A stretch of DNA of 64,000 nt from assembly GCF_023100945.1 (NCBI RefSeq), contig NZ_CP064689.1, positions 3,826,001-3,890,000 on the forward strand. The letters are read 5' to 3'. The notes under the pieces are model-generated. The model saw only the letters and a list, made by a program, of their open reading frames with translations, did no database searches and was not told the origin of the DNA. Origin of the DNA: Bradyrhizobium sp. 200. GTDB taxonomy: Bacteria > Pseudomonadota > Alphaproteobacteria > Rhizobiales > Xanthobacteraceae. Shown here piece by piece: positions 37,523 to 46,429 of this stretch. Made by a program: the position numbers and the translations under genes. Numbering within the stretch: the stretch's first letter is position 1; every line of letters begins with the position of its first letter.

Positions 37523-37984
37523 CTACGGATGAAGTGTAGGATTCAGCGTAAGAGGTATCTTAACTGTGGTCTCGTTCGACGTGTAGAGAACCACGACATC
37601 GCCGAACGTCACGGTACCTTCGCTCACCCGGAAAACCAGCTCATTCTTTTGAGCCTTGAGCGTCGGTTGCCGACCACCATCAATGGCCGGAATGATCTCG
37701 TGCCAGCATCGCTCTAGCGGATCGTTTTCTGTGAAGTTGTACTGGGTCAACGGTGCGCTATTTATGCGCACCGAAAACTTTGGTGATCCTTCGTGCCGAG
37801 TTCGGTAGAGGATCACCGCTGAAACCGGGGCTACTCCAGGAAATTCGATGTCCTGAAAGTGGCGGTCGAAATTGGTGATCGCGAACCCGCCGGCAGTTTC
37901 GTCCAAAGCCACGTACCGCGCTACCTTCGTTTGTTCGAGCACGATCGTGTGCACATCACCTTTGACGGTCGTCATGGTGGCCAT
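37523..37984 (-). CDS. Hypothetical soluble protein
   Basis: 153 aa, no family recognised. There is no signal peptide or transmembrane helix. Many alternating hydrophobic residues and few Ala/Leu-rich helices suggest a beta-sandwich (for example AVILYRTRHEG, NELVFRVSEGTVTFGDVVVL). A GAGGTGA ribosome-binding site precedes the ATG. Local base composition is lower in GC than the neighbours, which may mean acquisition by transfer. Convergent with the lipoprotein gene and divergent from the CBS gene. Confidence 0.65.
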   Translation of the reverse strand: MATMTTVKGDVHTIVLEQTKVARYVALDETAGGFAITNFDRHFQDIEFPGVAPVSAVILYRTRHEGSPKFSVRINSAPLTQYNFTENDPLERCWHEIIPAIDGGRQPTLKAQKNELVFRVSEGTVTFGDVVVLYTSNETTVKIPLTLNPTLHP

Positions 37985-38311
37985 GTGTGTTCACCTCGCG
38001 TGTGTTGAACGACCCCCCGGTCTCAACCCTAGCACGAGTAACGCATCGGGTCAGGCAGTCCTTCTGACTGAGCACGGCCGTCGTCGTCGAGCGTCGCTAA
38101 ACCAATCTCGAACGGTTATGCAACAGCTCCGACATCGCTTTGACGGATGGTTGGCTTCCAACTTCGCACAACGACGCAATTCGCGAATTTCAAGAAGTTG
38201 TCATTGCCTTTTTCGGTTCCGTGCCGGCCGATCCGTCGTATAATCGAATTCAGGGGGAACTGTTCTGCATCACGTGATTATAACCTGAAGTCGCAGTAAC
38301 GGAGGTCCGCC
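37985..38311. promoter_or_regulatory. Divergent intergenic region with a TATAAT box
   Basis: 327 bp between the divergent genes at 37984 (minus) and 38312 (plus). A perfect TATAAT lies at 38239-38244, 67 bases before the CBS gene, but no good -35 stands 16-18 bases upstream (GTTCCG is the nearest), so it is only a tentative promoter. A GGAGGT ribosome-binding site directly precedes 38312. No coding frame or repeat seen. Confidence 0.4.
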
Positions 38312-38731
38312 ATGAAAGTCAAAGACGCGATGCACAAGGGCGTCGACTGGGTCAGCCCCGACACGCCCATCACCGAAATCGCGAAACTGATGCGAGCACA
38401 TGATATCGGCTGCATTCCGATCGGAGAGGACGATAAGCTGGTCGGGATGGTGACCGATCGCGACATCGTCTGCAAAGGACTTGCAGGCAACGGTTTCGAT
38501 GCCAGCCGCGCCAAGGCGAGCGACGTGATGACCGAAGGCATCCATTGCTGCCGCGAGGACGATGACCTTGCCAAGGCGATCCATCACATGGAGACGCTGA
38601 AGGTTCGCCGGTTGCCGGTGATCAACAAGAGCAAACGCATGGTCGGCATGATCAGCCTGGGTGACATCAGCCATTTTACGTCGGGCGAGTTGATGTCCGG
38701 CTACGTGAAGAGCGTTGCGGCCCATCACTGA
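38312..38731 (+). CDS. Twin CBS-domain protein
   Basis: 139 aa consisting of almost nothing but two CBS domains (residues about 7-62 and 70-130), with the repeated pattern DAM...D.PI.EIA.LM and DVMTEG...DDLAKAIHHME, each ending in a GMVTDRDI/GMISLGDI strand. Such stand-alone pairs bind adenine nucleotides and are often stress-induced in Rhizobiales. Strong ribosome-binding site. Adjacent genes do not suggest a partner. Confidence 0.9.
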   Translation: MKVKDAMHKGVDWVSPDTPITEIAKLMRAHDIGCIPIGEDDKLVGMVTDRDIVCKGLAGNGFDASRAKASDVMTEGIHCCREDDDLAKAIHHMETLKVRRLPVINKSKRMVGMISLGDISHFTSGELMSGYVKSVAAHH

Positions 38732-38837
38732 AGCGGCGGCCTGTTGCGATCGAAGCGTCTTGAACGGGCTCGTGCCTTTTCGCCCGCGAACGGGTGCGGG
38801 CTCGACCGTGCCGGCGCACTCCGCGGAACGAGCGGCC

Positions 38838-39305
38838 TCAATCGTGCGTGCTGAAGTGGCCACGCCAGGCCTTCGCGGTCAATCGCGCGAACTGCGCGCC
38901 CTCCATGCGGATCAGCGTGGCGTGATCGCCGCTTTCCATGTAAACGTGCCGCCGCGCATCGATGCTGTCATCGATGATGACGTCCAGCCCGTAGCATTCG
39001 CCGAGCGGTGGTATGGCCCCGCGCTCGCAGTCCTCGAACAGCCGTTCGATTTCGTCTTCGCTCGCCAGGTCGACCTTGTGGCCGAGCTGACTTTTCAGGG
39101 CTGACAGATGCAAATGATGGGAGGCCGGAAGAACGGCCATCATGTAGCCGCCGTCACGGCGGAGCACGACGGCCTTGGCCAGCGCCTCGCCCGGCACATG
39201 GCAGGCCTCGGCCGTGCGCGTCGATGACATCGTAGGGGCGTGGGGGATCAGGTCGTAGCTGACGCTCTGATCCAGATATTTCTGCAGGGTCGGGGAAACG
39301 GTCAT
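38838..39305 (-). CDS. YbaK/ProX-type aminoacyl-tRNA deacylase
   Basis: 155 aa of the YbaK/ProXp superfamily, which hydrolyse mischarged tRNAs in trans. Family features: N-terminal helix with YLDQ, the central KAVVLRRDGGYMMAVLPAS strand pair with the conserved lysine, GAIPPLGECYGLDVIIDD near residue 98, and a C-terminal strand with HATLIRM. ATG 39305 has a strong GGAGGA ribosome-binding site; a longer frame exists without support. It could be the trans-editing partner for the insert-less ProRS at 27220, but the subfamily cannot be settled by eye. Confidence 0.85.
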   Translation of the reverse strand: MTVSPTLQKYLDQSVSYDLIPHAPTMSSTRTAEACHVPGEALAKAVVLRRDGGYMMAVLPASHHLHLSALKSQLGHKVDLASEDEIERLFEDCERGAIPPLGECYGLDVIIDDSIDARRHVYMESGDHATLIRMEGAQFARLTAKAWRGHFSTHD

Positions 39306-39568
39306 GGCAGTTCCTCCATTGCATGGCAATCCGCACACCGGGAGGAATTCGCGCAGCCGCCTCACGATGCGGGCGAACACGATTTGGGCAGAAGGATACG
39401 CCCGCCGGGAGGCTGCGACAATGCGAATTTCGGTGGCGGAACCGAGCGGAGAGGGGATACAAGGCGCAGCTTGACCGTGCCGTGCCTTGCTGAGAGCGCA
39501 TTTGTTCAAGAGATGTTCAGCTTAACAGGCGTTCCATGCGGCGCTTGGGCGGCGACAGGGTGGAAACC

Positions 39569-41926
39569 ATGCGGTCAGCAAGAAGTTTGTCGATCCTCTC
39601 GGTGTGTCTCGTCGCGATGTCGGGACTGGCGGGACATTTGAACATCGCCGCCGCGCAGCAGCCGGAGAAGCGTATTGCGCTGGTGGTCGGCAATGCCGCC
39701 TATGCGAAATCGCCGCTGGCGACGGCGGCCAACGACGCCGGCCTGATCGCGCAGACCTTGCAGGCGGCCGGCTTCGACGTGATCGGCGCGCGCGATCTCG
39801 ATGGCGACACGCTGCGCAAGAGTTTCCGTGACTTCATCCAGAAAGCCGAAAGCTCGGGGCCGGACACGGTCGCGATGGTCTACCTGGCCGGCTACGGGCT
39901 GCAGCTCGCGGGCGACAACTATTTCGTGCCGGTCGATTCCGCGATCAACCGCGATACCGACGTGCCGATCGAAGCGCTGCGGACCGGCGACTATATCCGC
40001 CAGCTAGCCTCGCTGCCGCTGAAGGCCGGCATCGTCGTGCTGGACGCAGCGCGGCAACAGCCGTTCGTGAGCGGACAGATCGCGAGCGGTCTCGCTCTGG
40101 TCGAGGCGGACCCGCATATGCTGATTGCGTTCAACGCGGCGCCCGGAACGGTGGCGCCGGCCGAGCAGGGACCGTACGGCATCTATGCCCAGTCGCTGGC
40201 CGAGATGATCCGGACCGGCGGATTGCCGCTGCCGGAAGTTTTCAATCGCGTGCGGCTTCGCGTCAACGAAGCAAGCAAGGGCGCGCAGGTGCCCTGGGAC
40301 AGCCAGAAGGTCGACGATGCGGCCTTCACGTTCTTCGAGCGCGCACCGGATGCGCCCGCCGCGCCGGCGCCGGACCAGGTCGCCGCCATCCGGAGCAAGC
40401 CGATCCGCGATCTCGGCGTGCAGGAAGCCTATGCCGCGGCGCTCGAGCGCGACACATTGCCGGCCTACGAGGATTTTCTCGCCGCTTATCCCGACGACCC
40501 GATGGCGAAGCGGGTGAGGGCGATCGCGGCGGCGCGGCGCGAAGCGATCACGTGGCGCCGCACCTACCGCGCCGACACCCCGAACGCCTATTGGTCGTAT
40601 CTGCGGCGCTACCCGAATGGGCCGCACGCGGGCGACGCGCGCCGCCGGCTTGCCATTCTCACCGCGCCGCTGGAACCGCCGCCGACCTTTGACGTCATCG
40701 ATTACGACGTGCCACCGCCACCACCGGACGAGATGATCTATGTCGACCGTCCCGTGCTGGCCTTCAGCGATCCCGAGTTTGATTTTGTCCCGCCGCCTCC
40801 GGCGCCGGTCTACTACCTGCCGCCGCCGCCGGATGATTTCGTGGTGCTGGAGCCGCCGCCGCCGCCGATCGGCCTGTTCATCTTGCCGCAGCCGATCTTT
40901 GTGCCGATCCCGGTCTATGTGAGGCCCCCGCGCTATGTGGCGCCGCCGCCGAACAACATCATCTTTGCCAACATCCATAACAGGGCCGTCATCAACAACG
41001 TCATCAACAGGCCCCCGCAGCCGGGCTCGCCCGCGGCCGGACCCGGTGCCGGACCTGGTGCTGGACTTCGCCCCGGCTCCCCGCCCGCGACGGTTGCGCC
41101 GGTGCAGGGTGGTGGCGCCACGCCGACGCTGCCGCCTGCGGTCGCGCAACGGGCCACGCTGATCCAGCAGGGCAAGGCGCCGGTGCCGCCGAGCGCTGCG
41201 GTCAATCCTGCCGCGAGGGCTAACTTGCCCGCCGCTCCGGCGGGGCAGGCCGGAAGGCCGAACGCGACGCTGCCGGCCAATGCTCCGGGCGCGCTGCCGC
41301 CAAACCAGCCTTTGCCGAGGACCAATGCGCTGCCGGTTCCAGGCGCCAGGGGCGCGCCACCCGCGCCTCCGAGCGCTGCGGTATCGCCAGGGCCAGTCAA
41401 TCCGAACGCACGGCTTGCACCGGGCGCGCCCCGTCCGGGATCGGCCGCGCCGGCTGCACCCAGCGCGGCTACCGGCTCCAGGCCCGCCATCGGGGCGACT
41501 GCTCCGACGGCTCCGGCTGGCCAGCAGCCAAGGGTGGCCGCGCCGCCGCCCAGCGCCGCCGCGCCGCCGAAGCCGAGCGCTACCGTTGCTCCGAGACCTC
41601 AACTGCAGCAGGAATTGCGGCGAGGCCCGCCGCCGTCGGCCGTGCAGGTGGCAAGGCCGCCACCACCGCCGGCAGCCCGGGTCGCTCCGGCACCTCCGCC
41701 GCCGCGGATGGCCGCGCCACCGCCTGCAGCGAGGATGGCCGCGCCGCCTCCGCCGCCTGCACGTATGGCCGCGCCATCGCCTCCGCCAAGGATGGCCGCG
41801 CCGTCGCCTCCACCAAGGATGGCCGCACCACCGGCTCCGCCGCCCCGGATGGCTGCCCCACCGCCTGCAGCGCGTCCGGCGCCTGCGGCGGCGGGCAGGG
41901 TGTGTCCACCGGGTGCCCGATGCTAA
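39569..41926 (+). CDS. Pseudo-caspase (C14 fold) with proline-rich C-terminal region
   Basis: 785 aa. A signal peptide (about residues 1-29, ending AAAQ) is followed by a caspase p20-like domain (residues 34-260: KRIALVVGNAAYAKSPLA, DNYFVPVD, IVVLDA). The catalytic His of the usual AGHG is Tyr (AGYG, Y109) and the catalytic Cys of DACR is Ala (DAAR, A161), so it should be inactive. After a helical segment (about 285-375) the rest is Pro/Ala-rich, low-complexity, ending in repeats of RMAAPPPP type and two cysteines. Start 39569 is chosen because it gives the signal peptide. Confidence 0.85.
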   Translation: MRSARSLSILSVCLVAMSGLAGHLNIAAAQQPEKRIALVVGNAAYAKSPLATAANDAGLIAQTLQAAGFDVIGARDLDGDTLRKSFRDFIQKAESSGPDTVAMVYLAGYGLQLAGDNYFVPVDSAINRDTDVPIEALRTGDYIRQLASLPLKAGIVVLDAARQQPFVSGQIASGLALVEADPHMLIAFNAAPGTVAPAEQGPYGIYAQSLAEMIRTGGLPLPEVFNRVRLRVNEASKGAQVPWDSQKVDDAAFTFFERAPDAPAAPAPDQVAAIRSKPIRDLGVQEAYAAALERDTLPAYEDFLAAYPDDPMAKRVRAIAAARREAITWRRTYRADTPNAYWSYLRRYPNGPHAGDARRRLAILTAPLEPPPTFDVIDYDVPPPPPDEMIYVDRPVLAFSDPEFDFVPPPPAPVYYLPPPPDDFVVLEPPPPPIGLFILPQPIFVPIPVYVRPPRYVAPPPNNIIFANIHNRAVINNVINRPPQPGSPAAGPGAGPGAGLRPGSPPATVAPVQGGGATPTLPPAVAQRATLIQQGKAPVPPSAAVNPAARANLPAAPAGQAGRPNATLPANAPGALPPNQPLPRTNALPVPGARGAPPAPPSAAVSPGPVNPNARLAPGAPRPGSAAPAAPSAATGSRPAIGATAPTAPAGQQPRVAAPPPSAAAPPKPSATVAPRPQLQQELRRGPPPSAVQVARPPPPPAARVAPAPPPPRMAAPPPAARMAAPPPPPARMAAPSPPPRMAAPSPPPRMAAPPAPPPRMAAPPPAARPAPAAAGRVCPPGARC

Positions 41927-41933
41927 CTGTTAA

Positions 41934-41960
41934 CGGGCCAGATTCCTCGGATCTGGCCCG
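41934..41960 (+). terminator. Hairpin after the pseudo-caspase gene
   Basis: A 10-bp stem (CGGGCCAGAT / ATCTGGCCCG) with a seven-base loop starts 7 bases after the stop codon. There is no T run, so it is a possible Rho-assisted terminator or an mRNA-stabilising end rather than a classical intrinsic terminator. Confidence 0.45.
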
Positions 41961-42010
41961 AGGGGCCCTAAATCGCGGGGTTGGAAGACCGAACATCCGG
42001 CCGTATTTCC

Positions 42011-42038
42011 TTGCTTCTGGCTGGAATCCGGCTATATA
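42011..42038 (+). promoter_or_regulatory. Putative promoter of rpsB-tsf
   Basis: TTGCTT (42011-42016) and TATATA (42033-42038) with a 16-bp spacer. Transcription from here would give a leader of about 105 bases before rpsB, long enough for autoregulation by S2, though no known leader structure was recognised. Confidence 0.45.
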
Positions 42039-42148
42039 GCGCGCCATCTCACACGGAAACATGGCTCAAAAGGCCGTCCGGTGGCAGCCGGGCCATAAGG
42101 CTCGTTTGCTCACACGTTTCCGGAGGAACCAACCGGAGAATCATCACT

Positions 42149-43147
42149 ATGTCGCTACCCGATTTTTCTATGCGTCAGTTGCTTGAAGCTGGCGTGCACT
42201 TTGGCCACCAATCGCACCGCTGGAATCCGAAGATGGCGGATTACATCTTCGGTGCCCGCAACAACATCCACATCATCGACCTCGCCCAGACCGTGCCGAT
42301 GCTGCACACCGCGCTGAAAGCGGTCAGCGACACCGTCGCCAAGGGCGGCCGCATCCTGTTCGTCGGCACCAAGCGCCAGGCGCAGGACGGCGTTGCCGAA
42401 GCGGCCAAGCGCTCGGCGCAGTATTTCGTCAATTCGCGCTGGCTCGGCGGTACGCTGACCAACTGGAAGACGATCTCGGGCTCGATCAAGCGCCTGCGTC
42501 ATCTCGATGAGGTGCTGTCGTCCGGCGAGGCCAACTCCTACACCAAGAAGGAGCGGCTGACGCTGCAGCGCGAGCGCGACAAGCTCGACCGTTCGCTCGG
42601 CGGCATCAAGGACATGGGCGGGCTTCCCGACATGATCTTCGTGATCGACACCAACAAGGAAGACATCGCGATCCAGGAAGCGCAGCGGCTCAACATTCCC
42701 GTCGCCGCGATCGTCGACACCAATTCCGACCCCAAGGGCATCACCTTCGTGGTGCCGGGCAATGACGACGCCGGCCGCGCCATTTCGCTCTATTGCGACC
42801 TGGTGGCCCGCGCTGCGATTGACGGCATCTCGCGCGCACAGGGCGACCACGGCATCGACATCGGCGCCTCCGTCCAGCCGGCCCGCGAGGAAATCCCGGC
42901 GGCTCCCCAGCCGACCGGCTTCCAGGGTCTGGCCGGTCCGCGTGGCACCGCCGACAACCTCAAGAAGCTCACCGGCGTGTCGGGTGCGATCGAGAAGAAG
43001 CTCAACGACCTCGGCATCTTCCACTACTGGCAGCTCGCCGAGCTCGATCACGATACCGCGCACAAGATCGGTGAAGAGGTTGGTCTTCCGAGCCGCGCCG
43101 ATGCCTGGGTTGCCCAGGCCAAGACGCTGACCGCGGAAGCGGAATAA
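42149..43147 (+). CDS. rpsB: 30S ribosomal protein S2 with C-terminal extension
   Basis: 332 aa compared with 241 in E. coli. The S2 core (residues 1 to about 230) begins [20 protein letters not shown] and includes [13 protein letters not shown] and IVDTNSDP. After a Pro/Ala linker, residues about 270-330 form a helix-hairpin-helix-like domain ([27 protein letters not shown]), an extension found in alphaproteobacterial S2 and similar to the domain appended to other proteins such as NuoE and L21. ATG 42149 follows an ACCGGAGAA ribosome-binding site. Confidence 0.96.
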   Translation: MSLPDFSMRQLLEAGVHFGHQSHRWNPKMADYIFGARNNIHIIDLAQTVPMLHTALKAVSDTVAKGGRILFVGTKRQAQDGVAEAAKRSAQYFVNSRWLGGTLTNWKTISGSIKRLRHLDEVLSSGEANSYTKKERLTLQRERDKLDRSLGGIKDMGGLPDMIFVIDTNKEDIAIQEAQRLNIPVAAIVDTNSDPKGITFVVPGNDDAGRAISLYCDLVARAAIDGISRAQGDHGIDIGASVQPAREEIPAAPQPTGFQGLAGPRGTADNLKKLTGVSGAIEKKLNDLGIFHYWQLAELDHDTAHKIGEEVGLPSRADAWVAQAKTLTAEAE

Positions 43148-43160
43148 TTGGTAACCCCGC

Positions 43161-43181
43161 GTGGCCGGGTCTTCCGGCCAC
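43161..43181 (+). other. Hairpin in the rpsB-tsf intergenic gap
   Basis: Perfect 8-bp stem GTGGCCGG / CCGGCCAC with a five-base loop, 13 bases after the rpsB stop and without a T run. It could modulate the S2:EF-Ts expression ratio by partial termination or mRNA processing; function is inferred. Confidence 0.5.
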
Positions 43182-43284
43182 CGGTTCTGCTCCTGAAGAT
43201 TACGGCATTCCCTGTAGCTGACGGCGGCCCGGCGCAAAAGCGCGCGCCGCGCCCGCGGCTAACAGGCAAGAAGGATATTCGACG

Positions 43285-44211
43285 ATGGCAACGATCACTG
43301 CGGCGATGGTCAAGGAACTGCGCGAGTCGACCGGCGCAGGCATGATGGACTGCAAGGCAGCCCTCACCGAAACCAACGGCGACATGCAGGCTGCCCAGGA
43401 CTGGCTGCGCAAGAAGGGCCTCTCGAAGGCCGCCAAGAAGGCTGGCCGCGTGGCGGCGGAAGGCCTGATCGGCGCGCTGACCCAGGGCAACAAGGGCGTC
43501 GTGGTCGAGGTCAACTCCGAGACCGATTTCGTCGCGCGCAACGAGCAGTTCCAGGGCCTCGTCAAGATGATTGCCCAGGTCACGCTCCACAACGGCGCCG
43601 ACGTCGAGAAGATCAAGGCGGCGAAGGTCGGCAGCGTCACGGTCGAGACCGCGATTTCGGACGCGATCGCGACCATCGGCGAGAACATGTCGCTGCGCCG
43701 TGCGGCTTCGCTGGAAGTCGGCCAAGGCGTGGTGTCGAGCTACATCCATGGCGCCGTGATCGATGGCGCCGGCAAGATGGGCGTGCTGGTCGCGCTGGAG
43801 TCCGCCGGCAAGACCGATGAGCTCGCCCATCTCGGCCGCCAGTTGGCCATGCATGTAGCCGCGACCAACCCGCAGGCGCTGGATCCGTCCGGCCTCGATC
43901 CGGCGATCGTGACGCGCGAAAAGGACGTGCTGGCCGACAAGTATCGCCAGCAGGGCAAGCCGGAGAACGTGATCGAGAAGATCGTCGAGTCCGGCCTGAA
44001 GACCTATTACAAGGAAGTCTGCCTGCTGGAGCAGGCGTTCATCCACGACGAAAAGGGCAAGTCGGTAGCCCAGGCGGTGAAGGAAGCCGAAGGCAAAATT
44101 GGCGCGCCTGTGAAGATTGCCGGATTTGTGCGTTATGCTCTCGGCCAGGGAATCGAAAAGCAGGAATCCGATTTCGCAGCCGAAGTCGCGGCGGCCAGCG
44201 GCAAGAAGTAA
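43285..44211 (+). CDS. tsf: Elongation factor Ts
   Basis: GDP/GTP exchange factor for EF-Tu, 308 aa. Signature motifs: [21 protein letters not shown] (residues 9-29) and [16 protein letters not shown] (about residues 75-90), followed by the two core subdomains. A GAAGGA ribosome-binding site precedes the ATG. Second gene of the rpsB-tsf pair; a short hairpin separates it from pyrH. Confidence 0.97.
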   Translation: MATITAAMVKELRESTGAGMMDCKAALTETNGDMQAAQDWLRKKGLSKAAKKAGRVAAEGLIGALTQGNKGVVVEVNSETDFVARNEQFQGLVKMIAQVTLHNGADVEKIKAAKVGSVTVETAISDAIATIGENMSLRRAASLEVGQGVVSSYIHGAVIDGAGKMGVLVALESAGKTDELAHLGRQLAMHVAATNPQALDPSGLDPAIVTREKDVLADKYRQQGKPENVIEKIVESGLKTYYKEVCLLEQAFIHDEKGKSVAQAVKEAEGKIGAPVKIAGFVRYALGQGIEKQESDFAAEVAAASGKK

Positions 44212-44228
44212 CCGCTTGCGGTCACAGC

Positions 44229-44252
44229 CTTCCGGCGCCAGCACGCCGGAAG
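44229..44252 (+). other. Hairpin in the tsf-pyrH intergenic gap
   Basis: Perfect 9-bp stem CTTCCGGCG / CGCCGGAAG with a six-base loop and no following T run. Possibly an mRNA-processing or attenuation site between the translation genes and pyrH. Confidence 0.5.
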
Positions 44253-44283
44253 TTACCTGCGCGGGACAAGGAAGCGATAAGCA

Positions 44284-45000
44284 ATGGCTGAGCCGGTCTA
44301 TCGTCGCGTCGTGATCAAGCTCTCGGGCGAATATCTCGCCGGCAGCCACTCCTTCGGTATCGACCAGCCCACCATCGACCGTATCGCCGACGACCTGATC
44401 GCGGCCAAGAAGCTCGGTGTCGAGGTGGCCGTTGTGATCGGCGGCGGCAACATCGTTCGCGGCGTGGAAGTCTCCTCGCGCGGCGTGTCGCGGCCGACCG
44501 GCGACACCATGGGCATGCTCGCCACCATGATGAACTGCCTGGCGCTGGAAGCCGCGATCGAGCGCAAGGGGACGCCGGCGCGGACCCTGTCGGCTTTCGT
44601 GATGCCCGAGATTTCCGAGCTGTTCACCCGCGGTGCAGCGCACAAATATCTCGCCGAGGGGCGAATCGTGCTGCTTGGCGGCGGAACCGGCAATCCGTTC
44701 TTCACCACCGACACCACGGCGGTGCTGCGGGCGGCCGAAATCGGTGCGCAGGCCGTGCTCAAGGCCACCAATGTCGACGGCGTCTACAGCGCAGACCCCA
44801 AAAAGGACCCGTCGGCCAAGCGTTTCGACCGGCTGACGCATTCGCAGGCGATTACCGGCGGCTACAAGGTGATGGATGCGACCGCATTCGCGCTTGCCCG
44901 CGAGACGTCACTGCCTATCATCGTATTCTCGATCGCCGAGCCGGGTTCGATCGGCGCGATCCTGCGCGGGACCGGCCATGGCACGGTGGTTGCCGGCTGA
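44284..45000 (+). CDS. pyrH: Uridylate kinase
   Basis: UMP kinase of the amino-acid-kinase fold, 238 aa, hexameric, converting UMP to UDP. Motifs: [12 protein letters not shown] (residues 8-19), [11 protein letters not shown], and [19 protein letters not shown] (about residue 160). An AAGGAAG ribosome-binding site precedes the ATG. Position between tsf and frr is the near-universal arrangement. Confidence 0.97.
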   Translation: MAEPVYRRVVIKLSGEYLAGSHSFGIDQPTIDRIADDLIAAKKLGVEVAVVIGGGNIVRGVEVSSRGVSRPTGDTMGMLATMMNCLALEAAIERKGTPARTLSAFVMPEISELFTRGAAHKYLAEGRIVLLGGGTGNPFFTTDTTAVLRAAEIGAQAVLKATNVDGVYSADPKKDPSAKRFDRLTHSQAITGGYKVMDATAFALARETSLPIIVFSIAEPGSIGAILRGTGHGTVVAG

Positions 45001-45067
45001 TATGCCGGTGCTGCTTCGACCCGCGGGCTTTAAGCCGGCGGCTGGTTTCTAAGGAGGGGAGAGTTTT

Positions 45068-45631
45068 ATGCCCACGCCCGGTTTTGACATCAACGAATTG
45101 AAGCGCCGCATGCAAGGCGCCACCCATTCGCTCAAGCACGAACTGGGCGGCCTGCGGACCGGCCGCGCGGCGGCGTCCATGCTGGAGCCGGTGCAGGTCG
45201 AGGCTTACGGCTCGCACATGCCGCTCAACCAGCTTGCAACCGTCAGCGTGCCCGAGCCGCGCCTGCTCTCCGTGCAGGTGTGGGACAAGTCCATGGTGAA
45301 GGCCGTCGAAAAGGCGATCGTCGATTCCAACCTCGGCCTCTCGCCTGCGACCGAAGGGCAGGTGCTGCGCCTGCGGATTCCCGAGCTCAACGAGGAACGC
45401 CGCAAGGAACTGGTGAAAGTCGCGCACAAATACGCCGAAGCCGCGAAGGTTGCGGTCCGCCATGTCCGTCGCGACGGACTGGATATCGTCAAGAAGCTTG
45501 AGAAGAATCACGAGATTTCCGAAGACGATCAGGAGCGGCTCGCCAACGAGGTGCAGAAGGCGACCGACGGAATGATTGCGGAAATCGATCAGTTGCTTGC
45601 GGCGAAGGAAAAGGAAATCCTCACCGTTTGA
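45068..45631 (+). CDS. frr: Ribosome recycling factor
   Basis: 187-aa RRF that, with EF-G, splits post-termination ribosomes. Typical features: [40 protein letters not shown], and the conserved [21 protein letters not shown]. Strong AAGGAGGGGAG ribosome-binding site. Confidence 0.97.
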   Translation: MPTPGFDINELKRRMQGATHSLKHELGGLRTGRAAASMLEPVQVEAYGSHMPLNQLATVSVPEPRLLSVQVWDKSMVKAVEKAIVDSNLGLSPATEGQVLRLRIPELNEERRKELVKVAHKYAEAAKVAVRHVRRDGLDIVKKLEKNHEISEDDQERLANEVQKATDGMIAEIDQLLAAKEKEILTV

Positions 45632-45670
45632 CGGCAAGGTTCAAGAATCGAGATTGGTCCTGGAATTCAG

Positions 45671-46429
45671 ATGATGCCGAACGCCGCCGCCCCCGCCACG
45701 GAAGGACCGGATCGATCCGTCCCGTTGCATGTGGCGATCATCATGGACGGAAACGGGCGCTGGGCGGCAGCGCGCGGCTTGCCGCGTGCCGAAGGCCACC
45801 GCCGCGGTGTCGAGGCGCTGCGTCGCGTCGTTCGCGCCGCCCATGAACTCGGCGTGCTCTATCTCACGATCTTTTCGTTCAGCTCCGAGAACTGGTCGCG
45901 GCCGGCCACCGAAATCGGCGATCTGTTCGGACTGCTTCGGCGCTTCATCCGCAACGATCTGGCGACGCTGCATCGCGACGGCGTGCGCGTGCGCGTGATC
46001 GGGGAGCGGGAAGGGCTGGAGCCCGATATCTGCACGCTGCTCAACGAAGCCGAGGAACTGACCAGGACCAACACCAAGCTCAATCTCGTGGTCGCGTTCA
46101 ATTACGGATCGCGGCAGGAGATCGCGGGCGCGGCCCAGCGGCTGGCGCGCGAAGTGGCTGAAGGAAAGCGCGATCCGGCATCGATCGACGCCGATGCGCT
46201 CGGTCAGTATCTCGATGCGCCTGACATTCCCGATCCCGACCTGATCATCCGCACCAGCGGCGAGCAGCGGCTGTCGAACTTCCTGATGTGGCAGGCAGCC
46301 TACAGCGAACTCGTGTTCGTGCCGATCCACTGGCCGGATTTCGACAAGGAAGCGCTCGAAAGCGCCATTGCCGAATATGCCAGACGGGAACGCCGTTTCG
46401 GCGGTCTGGCCGCGAAAACCGGATCGTGA
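45671..46429 (+). CDS. uppS: Isoprenyl transferase (undecaprenyl diphosphate synthase)
   Basis: Makes the C55 lipid carrier for cell-wall synthesis by cis-addition of isopentenyl units. 252 aa with the family signature [20 protein letters not shown] (about residues 19-38), [11 protein letters not shown] near residue 75 and [16 protein letters not shown] near residue 195. Its stop codon overlaps the GTG start of cdsA (GTGA), giving translational coupling. Two adjacent ATGs (45671 and 45674) are possible starts. Confidence 0.95.
   Translation: MMPNAAAPATEGPDRSVPLHVAIIMDGNGRWAAARGLPRAEGHRRGVEALRRVVRAAHELGVLYLTIFSFSSENWSRPATEIGDLFGLLRRFIRNDLATLHRDGVRVRVIGEREGLEPDICTLLNEAEELTRTNTKLNLVVAFNYGSRQEIAGAAQRLAREVAEGKRDPASIDADALGQYLDAPDIPDPDLIIRTSGEQRLSNFLMWQAAYSELVFVPIHWPDFDKEALESAIAEYARRERRFGGLAAKTGS

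Noticed and set aside
38239..38244. EcfG-type stress promoter before the CBS gene
   Set aside because: I looked for GGAAC-N16/17-CGTT and found no match at a suitable position; only an isolated TATAAT is present.
41690..41880. Possible CRISPR-like or minisatellite array in the pseudo-caspase gene
   Set aside because: The repeats are codon-phased Pro/Ala coding repeats without spacers of constant length; no CRISPR array or cas gene occurs in the window.
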